DNA of 64,000 nt from CAWUKT01 sp964352215 (GCA_964352215.1 CAYGRE010000027.1:1-64000); one strand, 5' to 3'; counted from the stretch's first letter, positions 50,835-59,908 are shown. Numbers and translations: made by a program. The notes: generated by a model from the letters alone, not told the origin.

Positions 50835-51887
50835 ATGTTCGAAAACAAAGACCAAGGCCTGACCCCGGTGGGAGAGCTTGGTGAGTTCAAACTGATACGA
50901 CATCTGACCAAAGATTTTGTTACCAGCTCCCCGGATGTGCTCAAAGCCATCGGAGACGATGCGGCGGTGATTGCCTTGGAGAATGGCAAAGTACAAGTCG
51001 TGAGCACCGACTTGCTGGTGGAGGGAGTTCATTTCGATCTCACTTACGCCCCCTTGCAGCATGTCGGGTACAAAGCCGTTGCGGTTAACGTTTCAGATAT
51101 CTACGCCATGAACGCAGAACCCTATGGAATCACGGTTTCCGTTGCCTTGAGCAACAGATTTACCGTCGAAGCCATGGAAGCGTTTTATTTCGGGGTAAAA
51201 GCTGCCTGTGAAAAGTTCAATGTAGATCTACTGGGGGGAGACACGAGCAGCAGCACCAAGGGTTTGTTGATATCAGTAACTGCACTCGGAAAAGGTGAAA
51301 AAGATGATGTGGTTTACCGCAGTGGGGCAAAAGCCAATGATCTGCTCTGCATGAGCGGGGATGTGGGAGCTGCCTATGCCGGTTTACAAATACTCGAAAG
51401 AGAAAAAGCAGTTTTTGCCAAGAATCCCGAAATGCAGCCTGACCTGGGACTTTTCGATTATGTAGTCGGAAGACAACTCAAGCCCGAAGCCAGAAAAGAT
51501 ATATTCGAAGAACTCAGGGAACGTGGGATCAGACCTACCTCCATGATAGACATCAGCGATGGCCTGGCCTCCGAGATGTTCCATATTTCCGAATCCAGCG
51601 ACGTGGGAATCAACGTCTACTCAGACAAGATTATGCTTGATCCACAGACAGTGAGTGTAGCTGAGGATTTCAATCTCCACCCCATGACCATGGCCATGAA
51701 CGGAGGAGAAGATTATGAATTGCTGTTTACCGTACCCCTGGATGATTTCCAGAAAATCGAAGAAATGGCAGATGTAAAAGTAATCGGCCATGTCGTCGAC
51801 AAAGCTGAAGGTGTAAATCTAATTACCCAACACGGAACTGTAATTCCCTTGCAGGCCCAGGGTTGGACACATTTCGAGACCAGATAG
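50835..51887 (+). CDS. thiL: thiamine-monophosphate kinase
   Basis: This 350-residue PurM/AIRS-fold enzyme phosphorylates thiamine phosphate to the active diphosphate cofactor. It shows GELGEFKLIRHL near 13, GDDAAVIALENGKVQVVSTD near 37, VNVSDIYAMNAEP near 80, LLGGDTSSSTKG and IDISDGLASE near 238. These match ThiL rather than the related SelD, which has a catalytic Cys/Sec near its N terminus. Its stop overlaps the start of xth by one base. Confidence 0.94.
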   Translation: MFENKDQGLTPVGELGEFKLIRHLTKDFVTSSPDVLKAIGDDAAVIALENGKVQVVSTDLLVEGVHFDLTYAPLQHVGYKAVAVNVSDIYAMNAEPYGITVSVALSNRFTVEAMEAFYFGVKAACEKFNVDLLGGDTSSSTKGLLISVTALGKGEKDDVVYRSGAKANDLLCMSGDVGAAYAGLQILEREKAVFAKNPEMQPDLGLFDYVVGRQLKPEARKDIFEELRERGIRPTSMIDISDGLASEMFHISESSDVGINVYSDKIMLDPQTVSVAEDFNLHPMTMAMNGGEDYELLFTVPLDDFQKIEEMADVKVIGHVVDKAEGVNLITQHGTVIPLQAQGWTHFETR

Positions 51888-52657
51888 TGAGCATTTCAAT
51901 CGTCAGTTATAACGTGAATGGCATCCGTGCCGCTTCCCGCAAAGGGTTGTTTGAATGGGTCAAATCAGTAGATCCCGATATTGTATGTTTCCAGGAGCTC
52001 AAAGCCCTCCCCGAAGACATCGCCAAGGATGCAGACGTCCCCGAGGTTTATCACCAGTATTGGTATTCCGCGCAAAAGAAAGGATACAGTGGAGTTGGAA
52101 TCCTGAGCAAAGAAGAACCCATCCACGTGGAATATGGCTGCGGAATTGAACGCTACGATTACGAAGGAAGAGTAATCAGGGCCGACTATCCGGACTATTC
52201 AGTGATGAGCCTCTACCTGCCTTCAGGAAGTTCCGGCGATGAGCGCCAAACTTTCAAAGAAGAATTTCTCGATGATTTCTACGACTATATCCGGGAATTG
52301 AAAAAAGAGGTGCCAAGATTGGTGATCAGTGGAGATTACAATATCTGCCATAAACCGATTGATATTCACAACCCGGTATCGAATAAAAACAGTTCAGGCT
52401 TTCTACCTCAGGAACGGGAATGGATGACCAAATTCATCGACCTTGGTTTAGTAGACTCGTTCAGAATGTTCAACCAGGATCCCGACAACTATACCTGGTG
52501 GACCTACCGGGCCGGTGCAAGAGGAAAGAACAAAGGATGGCGCATCGACTACCAGATGGTGACGCAAGATTTGAAAGACAACTGCCGGGAGCATATCATC
52601 CATGCGGATGCAGTGCATTCAGATCATTGTCCGATCGAACTAAAGCTGGAGATATAG
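51887..52657 (+). CDS. xth: exodeoxyribonuclease III / AP endonuclease
   Basis: This 256-residue protein of the Xth/APE1 family repairs abasic sites. The motifs are SYNVNGIRAA near 6, the metal ligand Glu in CFQELKAL, GIERYDYEGRVIRADY, ISGDYNICH, and the C-terminal catalytic SDHCP. I chose the GTG at 51887, which overlaps the thiL stop (TAGTG) and gives MSISIVSYNVNG as N terminus; a TTG eight codons upstream would lie inside thiL. Confidence 0.94.
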   Translation: MSISIVSYNVNGIRAASRKGLFEWVKSVDPDIVCFQELKALPEDIAKDADVPEVYHQYWYSAQKKGYSGVGILSKEEPIHVEYGCGIERYDYEGRVIRADYPDYSVMSLYLPSGSSGDERQTFKEEFLDDFYDYIRELKKEVPRLVISGDYNICHKPIDIHNPVSNKNSSGFLPQEREWMTKFIDLGLVDSFRMFNQDPDNYTWWTYRAGARGKNKGWRIDYQMVTQDLKDNCREHIIHADAVHSDHCPIELKLEI

Positions 52658-52660
52658 AAT

Positions 52661-53005
52661 TTGAAAATAGGAATAGAAATAGCGAAATGGGGATACGCAA
52701 TGGTGGTCGCTACCGTGCTGTTCCTCTTTTTCTGTCTGTTTCTGGATGCCTTTTGTTGGATCTGCTTTGGGGGATGGCAACCACTCCTCGGCCAATGGCC
52801 AATATTTTCCGGTAGTGTTTCCCTCGCCTATTTCGGTGAAAATTGGAAAGTAATCATCCTTGGATTGGGTTTGGCAGGTACCGCCCGCATTATCCTGGGA
52901 AAGAAAGTTCCCTGGTTAGTGGCATATCTTTTTGAGGCAATAGAGAAAAGCAGAGAGGGTAAAAATGGTACGGCAACAAATGGGAAGGAAGTTGACAAAG
53001 AGTGA
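52661..53005 (+). CDS. hypothetical small membrane protein
   Basis: This 114-residue protein has two membrane segments (about 13-34 and 62-78) and a charged C-terminal tail (EAIEKSREGKNGTATNGKEVDKE). The start is uncertain: TTG at 52661, three bases after the xth stop, or the ATG at codon 14. I recognise no family. Its place in the thiL-xth transcript and its clean hydrophobic pattern support it as a gene. Confidence 0.6.
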   Translation: MKIGIEIAKWGYAMVVATVLFLFFCLFLDAFCWICFGGWQPLLGQWPIFSGSVSLAYFGENWKVIILGLGLAGTARIILGKKVPWLVAYLFEAIEKSREGKNGTATNGKEVDKE

Positions 53006-53151
53006 ATTCCTGTGTTCGACCATTGAAAAACCGGAATAAATTGTGGAATTTCAGTATCGTACCAAAAACACTCCCTTCATTCTCGTTCCGTTCTGTAATA
53101 CCATAGGCGGATGAGAGACGTTTTATTAAGAGAAAGAAAACAGGAACAGCT

Positions 53152-56100
53152 TTGAATAACGAAAATAAACTCATAGGTCACATCAAAGAATTTCGCAGGA
53201 AGTTCTATGTGAACCGCATCATCCGGGGCAGTATTGGTCTATTGTTAATCATGTCATCCATTCTCTTCATCAGCGTGATGGGAGAAGGTCTGCTTGGCTT
53301 TCCATCCGGAGTCCGTACTGGAATGATGGTGGTACTGGCCGGCGTTTTCGCCGCAGTAGCCGGTTACTTTGTGATTTGGCCAGGATTCAAGCTCCTGAAC
53401 ATTTCCAAAGGGCTTAGTGACCGGGACATTGCCGAAATGATACGCAAGCATTTTCCGGATATTGATGACAAACTCATCAACCTGCTTGAGCTCCAATCCG
53501 AAGCAAGTATTCAGGAAAATGCCCTGGCCATCGCTGCCGTGCAAAGTAAGACAGAAGAATTGGCACCGGTGAGATTTGCACGGGCCATCAATCTCAATGT
53601 CAACCTGAAGTATGCCCGCTACCTCGCCATTCCCGTTTTCCTGTTTTTGTTGTTGTGGGTGATTCGTCCGGATGTACTTAGCAATGGCACCAAACGTCTG
53701 GTCAATTTTAACCAGGAGTTTTTACCACCTCCTCCATTTTCCATTCAGGTGGGGGACAGCCCGGACGAACTGATTGCTGGTCAGGACTTTAACATGCAGG
53801 CAAGCGTATCCGGTGATGAATTACCAGCCGATTTATTCCTTTACCTGAAGAAAGAGTCTGAGTCTGAGTACGTCAACTATCCGATGGAAAAGCTGCGTAC
53901 AGATAAATTCAGCTATCAGTTAAGTAATATCAAAGAAAACTTCAACTATTATATTGGTAATCAAGAAGTTAAGACAGATATATATGGTGTAGATGTATTG
54001 GGAAGACCATCTATTCGCAACTTCAGTGTCGTAATAGATTATCCCGGGTACAGTGGAATTCCTGACGACACCCTTTCCGCCAATATAGGAGACTTCAAAG
54101 TCCTGCGGGGATCTGAAGTCAAATGGTTATTGAATACAGAGGGCAGCATCAAAGAAGCGCGCTTCTTAGGTAAAGACACCGTAGACTTCGACTACGATGC
54201 CGAATCGGAAGTGTACCAGCACAAGCAACAAATTCTTGCCAGCGAAGCCTATTCCATCCACCTCGAGTCAAAGCGGAACATTTCAAATATTGATACGGTC
54301 AAGTACCATATTGATGTGATCAATGACCGTCATCCATCTGTTTACGTCACCGCACAAGCTCAGGAGTTCATCGCCGACTTCACCATGTTCATGCCCCTCG
54401 ATTTCGAGGTTTCAGATGACTATGGCTTCAGCAAGTTGAGTTTGTACTATCGTTTTACCAAGTCCGGCAAGGATGGCAAAGTAGGGCCCGAATACCAGGA
54501 GATTTCGCTGAAAGTCAATCCCAGAGAATTGCTTCAGCAAAAGAGCCTGGAAATTGATTTGCAAACCCTGGGCATGGAAGAAGGAGACATGGTGGATTAT
54601 TTCATCAAGATATGGGACAACGATTTCATTTCCGGACCGAAGGCCACTACCAGCGCGATGTTCAAGATCAACTATCCGAGCCTGAACGAAAAGTTTGAGG
54701 AAGTGGAAGAGGCCCAGGATAAGATGGAGGAAGAAGTCAAAGAGTTGCTGAAAGACGTTGAGAAGATCAACGAGACCATGGAGAAGTTCCAGAACAAGAT
54801 GCTGGACCAGAAGAAGTTGTCTTACGACGATAAGAAGGAACTGGAAAAGATGATTTCTGACCACAAAGACGTTCAGGAACGCATCGAAGATCTTCAGGAC
54901 CAGTTCAAAGAGAACAAGGAAAATCTCCAGAACAATGAAATGATCTCTGAGAAGACCCTGGAGAAATATGAGAAACTCAATGAATTGATGGAGCGTCTCA
55001 ACAACGATAAGCTGGATGAGTACATGAAGAAGTTGGAAGAGGAGATGGAGAAGATGAATCCAGAGGATATGAAGAAGATGATGGAGGAGATGCAGTTTGA
55101 CGAAGAAGATTTAGAGAAAGCCCTGGAGCGGACGATGGAGTTGATGAAGCAGTTAGAGATCGATCAAAAGGCCGAAGAACTTTTCCAGAAGTTGGACAAC
55201 CTGCAGAAGAAGCAGGATATGCTCAACGAGAAGATGGAAGAAACGAAGAAGAACGATCAGGAGGCCATGGATGAGCTTGCGGAAAAGCAGGAACAACTCC
55301 AAAAGGAGATGGAAGACATCCAGAAGGAAATTGACAAGTTGGACGAGATGAAAGAAGATACCTCCACCCCTCAGGAGAAGGAAATGGATGAGATGAAGCA
55401 GGATGCTGAGGATACCAAGGAGGAAATGAAAAATGCCGGTGAGCAGATGAAGGACCAGAAGAAGCAGGATGCCAGTGAAAGTCAGAAGAATGCTTCGGAG
55501 AAGATGGAGGAAATGAAAGAGCAGCTGCAGAGCATGATGAGTGAATCCCAGGACCAGCAAGACCAGGAAAATCTGGAAGACTTACGGGATTTGTTGGAGA
55601 ACCTGCTGCGTTTGTCATTCCGTCAGGAAGATACACGGGATGAGGTCAAAGGACTGCGTCACAACGATCCTGCATTGATTGAGAAGGAATTGGTACAGGC
55701 GCAGCTGCTTGACGACATGTACATGGTGAAGGACAGCCTGGATGCATTGGCAAAGCGGGTTTTCCAAATTGAGAAATTCGTCACCGATGAAAGCAACACC
55801 ATTCTCAAATCCATGAAAGGAGCAAGCGAAGCCCTGGACAGCAAGCAGGTGTTCCGGGTTACGGAAAACCAGCACCAAAGTATGACCAGCATCAACAACC
55901 TCGCCAATATGCTGACCGATGTGATGGAGCAGATGCAGCAGCAAATGCAAAATCAGAAGGGTGGCATGAGCATGTGCAAAAAGCCTGGTGGTGGCATGCC
56001 CAATATGAAAGATATCGGTAAGCAGCAAGGGCAGTTGAACCAGATGATGCAGCAGATGATGGGCAAAGGAATGGACCCCAATAAGCTGGGGGAAATGGCC

Positions 56101-56514
56101 AAGATGCAAGAAATGTTGCGCAAGCAACTGAAGGAAGCCCACGAGAAAATTAAAGGAGAAGGTGAAGAAGGAGGACTCAGCAATATGGGCCAGGTGATGA
56201 AAGACATGAAAGACACCGAGGATGAATTGAAAAACAAGATCATTACCGAGGCAACAATGGCCCGGCAACGGAAGATATTGAATCGTTTGCTCGATGCGAC
56301 CAAAGCAGTGAGGGAGAAGAATGAATTCGAACAGAAGCGTAAATCCCGGACTGCTGAGGAACTCGATCGGGTCTCTCCGGATAAATTAGAACTGGAGGAA
56401 TACAAGAACAGATTGCGGCAAGAGATGCTGAAATCAAATCAACTTGAATATTCAAGTGATTTTATTATCTTGATTGAAAAGTATTTTAAATTGCTCGAAA
56501 ATTCCAATGAGTAG
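53152..56514 (+). CDS. DUF4175 family protein, large membrane-anchored coiled-coil protein
   Basis: This 1120-residue protein is typical of Bacteroidota DUF4175. Two membrane helices near the N terminus (about 24-45 and 52-75) and a third at about 155-170 precede a beta-rich extracytoplasmic region (about 190-515). A very long coiled coil follows (about 520-810), made almost only of Glu, Lys, Met, Leu, Asp and Gln, then Gln/Met-rich segments (about 930-1010). The start codon is TTG. The function is unknown; the architecture suggests a structural or tethering role at the envelope. The last eight bases overlap the next gene's start. Confidence 0.88.
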   Translation: MNNENKLIGHIKEFRRKFYVNRIIRGSIGLLLIMSSILFISVMGEGLLGFPSGVRTGMMVVLAGVFAAVAGYFVIWPGFKLLNISKGLSDRDIAEMIRKHFPDIDDKLINLLELQSEASIQENALAIAAVQSKTEELAPVRFARAINLNVNLKYARYLAIPVFLFLLLWVIRPDVLSNGTKRLVNFNQEFLPPPPFSIQVGDSPDELIAGQDFNMQASVSGDELPADLFLYLKKESESEYVNYPMEKLRTDKFSYQLSNIKENFNYYIGNQEVKTDIYGVDVLGRPSIRNFSVVIDYPGYSGIPDDTLSANIGDFKVLRGSEVKWLLNTEGSIKEARFLGKDTVDFDYDAESEVYQHKQQILASEAYSIHLESKRNISNIDTVKYHIDVINDRHPSVYVTAQAQEFIADFTMFMPLDFEVSDDYGFSKLSLYYRFTKSGKDGKVGPEYQEISLKVNPRELLQQKSLEIDLQTLGMEEGDMVDYFIKIWDNDFISGPKATTSAMFKINYPSLNEKFEEVEEAQDKMEEEVKELLKDVEKINETMEKFQNKMLDQKKLSYDDKKELEKMISDHKDVQERIEDLQDQFKENKENLQNNEMISEKTLEKYEKLNELMERLNNDKLDEYMKKLEEEMEKMNPEDMKKMMEEMQFDEEDLEKALERTMELMKQLEIDQKAEELFQKLDNLQKKQDMLNEKMEETKKNDQEAMDELAEKQEQLQKEMEDIQKEIDKLDEMKEDTSTPQEKEMDEMKQDAEDTKEEMKNAGEQMKDQKKQDASESQKNASEKMEEMKEQLQSMMSESQDQQDQENLEDLRDLLENLLRLSFRQEDTRDEVKGLRHNDPALIEKELVQAQLLDDMYMVKDSLDALAKRVFQIEKFVTDESNTILKSMKGASEALDSKQVFRVTENQHQSMTSINNLANMLTDVMEQMQQQMQNQKGGMSMCKKPGGGMPNMKDIGKQQGQLNQMMQQMMGKGMDPNKLGEMAKMQEMLRKQLKEAHEKIKGEGEEGGLSNMGQVMKDMKDTEDELKNKIITEATMARQRKILNRLLDATKAVREKNEFEQKRKSRTAEELDRVSPDKLELEEYKNRLRQEMLKSNQLEYSSDFIILIEKYFKLLENSNE

Positions 56515-56929
56515 TCAGGCGCAGACGCGAATGTTGAAGGAACTGGTCATAAAAAGTACCCCTGATAATATCTACCAGGTAGAGGAATTTATCGAGGAAG
56601 TCCGGAATTCTCTGGAATTCAAGGATGATGTTTACGGTAATGTAATGGTTGCCATTACTGAAGCAGTCAACAACTCCATCATACACGGGAACAAGGGTGA
56701 CAGTAGCAAAAATGTTACCATCTTATGCCATACCCAGAACCCTTACCGGCTCCTGGTAGCGGTCGAGGATGAAGGTGATGGATTCAATCCTGATGACCTG
56801 CCGGATCCTACCGCTCCCGAGAATATTGAGAAGGCAGGAGGACGTGGCGTCTTCCTCATGCGTACCCTCTCCAATGAGATTACCTTCGAAAACGAAGGAC
56901 GCAGGGTAGAGATGATCTTCAATATTTGA
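56507..56929 (+). CDS. RsbW/SpoIIAB-like histidine-kinase-type ATPase (anti-sigma factor kinase)
   Basis: The 140-residue protein is a stand-alone GHKL ATPase: N box ITEAVNNSIIHGN near 50, G1 box DEGDGFNPDDLPDP near 89, and G2 box GGRGVFLMRTLSNEI near 113. RsbW-like proteins phosphorylate an anti-sigma antagonist and bind a sigma factor; in Bacteroidota the partners are often not adjacent. I chose ATG 56507, which overlaps the DUF4175 stop by eight bases. Its TGA overlaps the ybeY ATG (TGATG), so all three genes are coupled. Confidence 0.9.
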   Translation: MSSQAQTRMLKELVIKSTPDNIYQVEEFIEEVRNSLEFKDDVYGNVMVAITEAVNNSIIHGNKGDSSKNVTILCHTQNPYRLLVAVEDEGDGFNPDDLPDPTAPENIEKAGGRGVFLMRTLSNEITFENEGRRVEMIFNI

Positions 56930-57366
56930 TGGACCCCATTCTTTTTCTAAGCGAGGATATCGAATTCGAATTGGCGAACCAGCCAGCTGTTGTCGATTGG
57001 ATAGCTGCAATCGTTGCTGATCACAACAAGGAGATCGGCGAATTCACCTTTGTATTCTGCAGTGATGAGTATTTGCTCCAGGTCAACCGGGAAGCACTTG
57101 ATCATGATTACTATACCGATATCATAACCTTTCCCCTCCACGTTGATGGTGCGGATGAATTGGTTGCAGAGATCTTCATCTCTGTAGACCGGATCAAAGA
57201 GAATGCCGATAGTTTTGGTGTTTCCTTTGAAGATGAGTTGCATCGCGTAATGATCCATGGGGTACTGCATCTGCTGGGTTATGATGACAAGACAGATGAT
57301 TTGAAAGCAGGAATGCGGCTCATGGAGGATCAGTGCCTTAAGGCACGTAAGTGGGTAGGGGTCTAG
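56929..57366 (+). CDS. ybeY: endoribonuclease YbeY with Asp as third metal ligand
   Basis: This 145-residue zinc-dependent RNase matures 16S rRNA and helps ribosome quality control. The signature HGVLHLLGYDD has His110 and His114 as ligands. The position of the third histidine in E. coli (GYDH) is Asp120 here, followed by DKTDD. The upstream DHDYYTDIITFPL matches the conserved TDVLSFP strand. The ATG overlaps the ATPase stop codon. The 670-base gap after it holds the repeat array and parS sites. Confidence 0.93.
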   Translation: MDPILFLSEDIEFELANQPAVVDWIAAIVADHNKEIGEFTFVFCSDEYLLQVNREALDHDYYTDIITFPLHVDGADELVAEIFISVDRIKENADSFGVSFEDELHRVMIHGVLHLLGYDDKTDDLKAGMRLMEDQCLKARKWVGV

Positions 57367-57395
57367 GGAAAAAGTCAATTTTATACATTTAGTGG

Positions 57396-57839
57396 TTAAC
57401 CAATTATCTTGACGGGGATAATGGATTGTGGCAGCTGCCTCAATCAGTTATGCCTTTGGGTAAGGTCCATGATGGTTATTGGGTTAATTGGTAGGGGTAT
57501 TGCCCGTAGTTAGTTATGGTCGCTGCCTAAACTGGTAATAGCTCCGAGGTGTAGTTTGGTATGGTCCCTACTTTAACCTGTTATGTGACCGAGCGTACTT
57601 TAGTATGTCTGCTGCCTTAACCAGTTAAGCTATCAAGGTGTAAATTAGTATGTCTGCTGCCTTAACCAGTTACGCTATCAAGGTGTAAATTAGTATGGTT
57701 GCTGCCTTAACCTGTTATGCTGTCGGGGCTAATTTGGTATGTTCCCGGCGTTAGCCGGTTATGTCAGCGGGGTTAACTTTGTACACTGGCTACCCAAACT
57801 GGTTATGGACTTTTCGCACGGATCAGAGCCAGTTGTAAC
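57396..57839 (+). repeat. ten tandem 44-45-bp repeats with a conserved dyad
   Basis: The anchor TTAACC or a variant occurs at 57396, 57440, 57484, 57528, 57573, 57617, 57662, 57707, 57751 and 57795, so the period is 44-45 bp throughout. Each unit starts with TTAACCNGTTATG or a variant, containing the dyad TAAC-N2-GTTA, and many end in GTATGGTCGCTGCC-like sequence. Units at 57617 and 57662 are almost identical (three or four differences in 45); outer units are more diverged. There is no coding potential. The tenth unit ends exactly where the first parS site begins. It looks like an iteron-like protein-binding array; its function is unknown. Confidence 0.9.
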
Positions 57840-57855
57840 TGTTCCACGTGGAACG
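57840..57855. promoter_or_regulatory. parS site 1 (ParB/Spo0J centromere)
   Basis: TGTTCCACGTGGAACG differs from the perfect 16-bp parS palindrome TGTTCCACGTGGAACA only at the last base. It abuts the end of the 45-bp repeat array. parS sites nucleate ParB for chromosome segregation and normally lie near the origin. Confidence 0.9.
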
Positions 57856-57919
57856 AAACCACAGTCGAGTTGGGCCGCTTCCCTCTTCTTCATCTTACAA
57901 GCACTGCTCTGTGACCAAC

Positions 57920-57935
57920 TGTTCCACGTGGAACA
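57920..57935. promoter_or_regulatory. parS site 2 (perfect palindrome)
   Basis: TGTTCCACGTGGAACA is a perfect 16-bp palindrome and matches known bacterial parS sites, including those next to gidA/mnmG in pseudomonads. It lies 80 bp after site 1 and 22 bp before the -33 element of the mnmG promoter. A shortened relative, CTTCCACGGAAC, follows at 57941-57952. Confidence 0.93.
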
Positions 57936-57957
57936 ATATCCTTCCACGGAACGACTC

Positions 57958-57986
57958 TTGAAGTATCTTTAAGATTTGTATCTTTG
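57958..57986 (+). promoter_or_regulatory. Bacteroidota-type promoter of mnmG
   Basis: TTG (57958-57960), an 18-base spacer and TATCTTTG (57979-57986) match the Bacteroidota consensus. Transcription would start near 57993, with a leader of about 44 bases. ParB bound and spreading from parS site 2 could influence it. Confidence 0.65.
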
Positions 57987-58036
57987 CTCTCTGGAAGAAG
58001 CCCTTCCATTCATCCATTATTTTCAGGATAAAGGAT

Positions 58037-59902
58037 ATGTTTGATAAGTACGACGTAATAGTAGTGGGAGGCGGGCATGCTGGCTGTGAAGCAGCATCCG
58101 CCGCAGCCAACATGGGTCAGAAGACTTTGCTGGTAACCATGAATATGAATACCATTGCCCAGATGTCTTGCAACCCCGCTATGGGTGGAGTTGCCAAGGG
58201 ACAACTGGTGCGAGAGATAGATGCAATGGGTGGATACAGCGGAATCATCACGGACCAGACCATGATCCAATTCCGTATGCTCAACAAATCAAAGGGTCCG
58301 GCGATGTGGAGCCCAAGAGCACAATCCGACCGGATGCTCTTTGCCAACGCCTGGCGTTTGAGACTGGAGTCCATTCAAAACCTCGACTTCTGGCAGGAGA
58401 TGGTGCGCGAAATTGTAGTCAAGGATGGCCGCGTCACCGGTGTGAAGACGGGAATGGGATTGGAGATTCCTGCCAAGACCGTGATCCTGACCAATGGCAC
58501 CTTTCTCAATGGATTGATCCATATCGGAGAAAAGAAGTTCGGTGGAGGCCGGGCAGCAGAAAGAGCTTCCGGAGGAATTACAGAACAACTCCAGGAACTC
58601 GGATTTGAAAGCGGCAGGATGAAAACCGGAACCCCACCCCGCATGGATGGCCGGAGTATAGATTACAGTAAGTTGGAAGAACAAGAGGGAGACGCGGAAC
58701 CATCCAAGTTTTCCTTTATGGAAGAAACCAAGCCGCTGACCAAACAAAGACCCTGTCATATTGCCCGGACCAATTCCGCCGTACACGAGGTCCTGGCAAC
58801 CGGATTTGAGAAATCACCCATGTTTACGGGACGGATCCAGGGGTTGGGTCCCCGCTACTGTCCCTCTATAGAAGATAAAATCGTCCGCTTTGCCGATAAA
58901 GACAGCCACCAGCTCTTTGTAGAGCCCGAAGGCTGGGATACCTGCGAAGTGTATGTAAACGGCTTCTCGTCCTCACTTCCGGAAGATGTACAGTACGACG
59001 CCATCAGGAAAGTAGAAGGATTTGAAAATGCGAAGATGTTCCGCCCGGGATATGCCATCGAATATGATTTCTTCCCACCTCAGCAATTAAAGCTCAGCCT
59101 GGAAACAAAGCTGGTGGATGGGCTCTTCTTCGCCGGACAGATCAACGGTACCACAGGATACGAAGAAGCAGGTTGTCAGGGAATGATGGCCGGGATCAAT
59201 GCGGCCCGCAAAAATCAGGAAGAAGATGCCATCGTACTGAAGCGGGATGAGGCCTACATCGGCGTCTTGATCGATGATCTGGTCAACAAAGGGACCGATG
59301 AACCATACCGGATGTTTACCAGCCGGGCTGAATACCGAATCCTGCTCAGGCAGGACAATGCAGATCTGCGCCTGACGGAAATGTCCTACGCAATCGGTCT
59401 GGCCGAAGATCAACGCTACCAGCGTACCAGGCTGAAAAAGGAAAATGTCGAGCATATCAAGCACCTGCTGAAAACTGTCTCCATCTCCCCGGACCATGCG
59501 GATGGCTTTCTGGAAAGCATTGGACAAAGTCCCCTCAAGCAGAAGATCAAAGTAGAAAACATGCTGACCCGCCCTAATGTAGGGTTGAATCAGATCATGG
59601 ACCTCCTTCCGGAATTGGGAACCGCACTTCAGGGTTACAGCACCGAAGATCTGGAACAAGCAGAAATACAGGTTAAGTACAAAGGATATATCCGCAAGGA
59701 AAAGGAATTGGCTGATAAGATGATTCGACTGGACGATATCAATCTTCCCCTGGAATTTGATTACCACCGCATCAAGGCGCTTTCCTTTGAAGGAAGAGAG
59801 AAGTTGGCGAAGGTCAAACCGGGCAGCCTCGGTCAGGCCAGCCGGATCAGTGGGGTGACACCGGCTGACATTTCAGTATTAATGGTCTACATAGGAAGAT
59901 AA
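58037..59902 (+). CDS. mnmG: tRNA uridine-5-carboxymethylaminomethyl modification enzyme MnmG (GidA)
   Basis: This 621-residue FAD enzyme acts with MnmE to install the cmnm5 group at wobble uridine of tRNAs. The FAD-binding loop VVGGGHAGCEAASAAANMG is at 9-27, then CNPAMGGVAKGQLVREIDAMGG, RAERASGGI-type sequence, FFAGQINGTTGYEEAGCQG near 365, and a C-terminal MnmE/tRNA-binding domain. mnmG (gidA) is next to oriC in many bacteria, and parS sites lie in its upstream region here. MnmH on the other side of the candidate origin modifies the same nucleotide. Confidence 0.97.
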   Translation: MFDKYDVIVVGGGHAGCEAASAAANMGQKTLLVTMNMNTIAQMSCNPAMGGVAKGQLVREIDAMGGYSGIITDQTMIQFRMLNKSKGPAMWSPRAQSDRMLFANAWRLRLESIQNLDFWQEMVREIVVKDGRVTGVKTGMGLEIPAKTVILTNGTFLNGLIHIGEKKFGGGRAAERASGGITEQLQELGFESGRMKTGTPPRMDGRSIDYSKLEEQEGDAEPSKFSFMEETKPLTKQRPCHIARTNSAVHEVLATGFEKSPMFTGRIQGLGPRYCPSIEDKIVRFADKDSHQLFVEPEGWDTCEVYVNGFSSSLPEDVQYDAIRKVEGFENAKMFRPGYAIEYDFFPPQQLKLSLETKLVDGLFFAGQINGTTGYEEAGCQGMMAGINAARKNQEEDAIVLKRDEAYIGVLIDDLVNKGTDEPYRMFTSRAEYRILLRQDNADLRLTEMSYAIGLAEDQRYQRTRLKKENVEHIKHLLKTVSISPDHADGFLESIGQSPLKQKIKVENMLTRPNVGLNQIMDLLPELGTALQGYSTEDLEQAEIQVKYKGYIRKEKELADKMIRLDDINLPLEFDYHRIKALSFEGREKLAKVKPGSLGQASRISGVTPADISVLMVYIGR

Positions 59903-59908
59903 AGGCGA

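Noticed and set aside
50835..51887. selenophosphate synthetase (SelD) as partner of mnmH
   Set aside because: The motifs match thiamine-monophosphate kinase, and the SelD N-terminal Cys/Sec loop is absent.
57396..57839. CRISPR array
   Set aside because: The whole 44-45-bp unit repeats, so there are no unique spacers, and no cas genes are present. The same reasoning excludes the 22-bp array at 1-152.
57739..57972. 77-residue frame over the parS sites
   Set aside because: It covers the last repeats and both parS sites, has no start context or domain, and its sequence is explained by the DNA sites.
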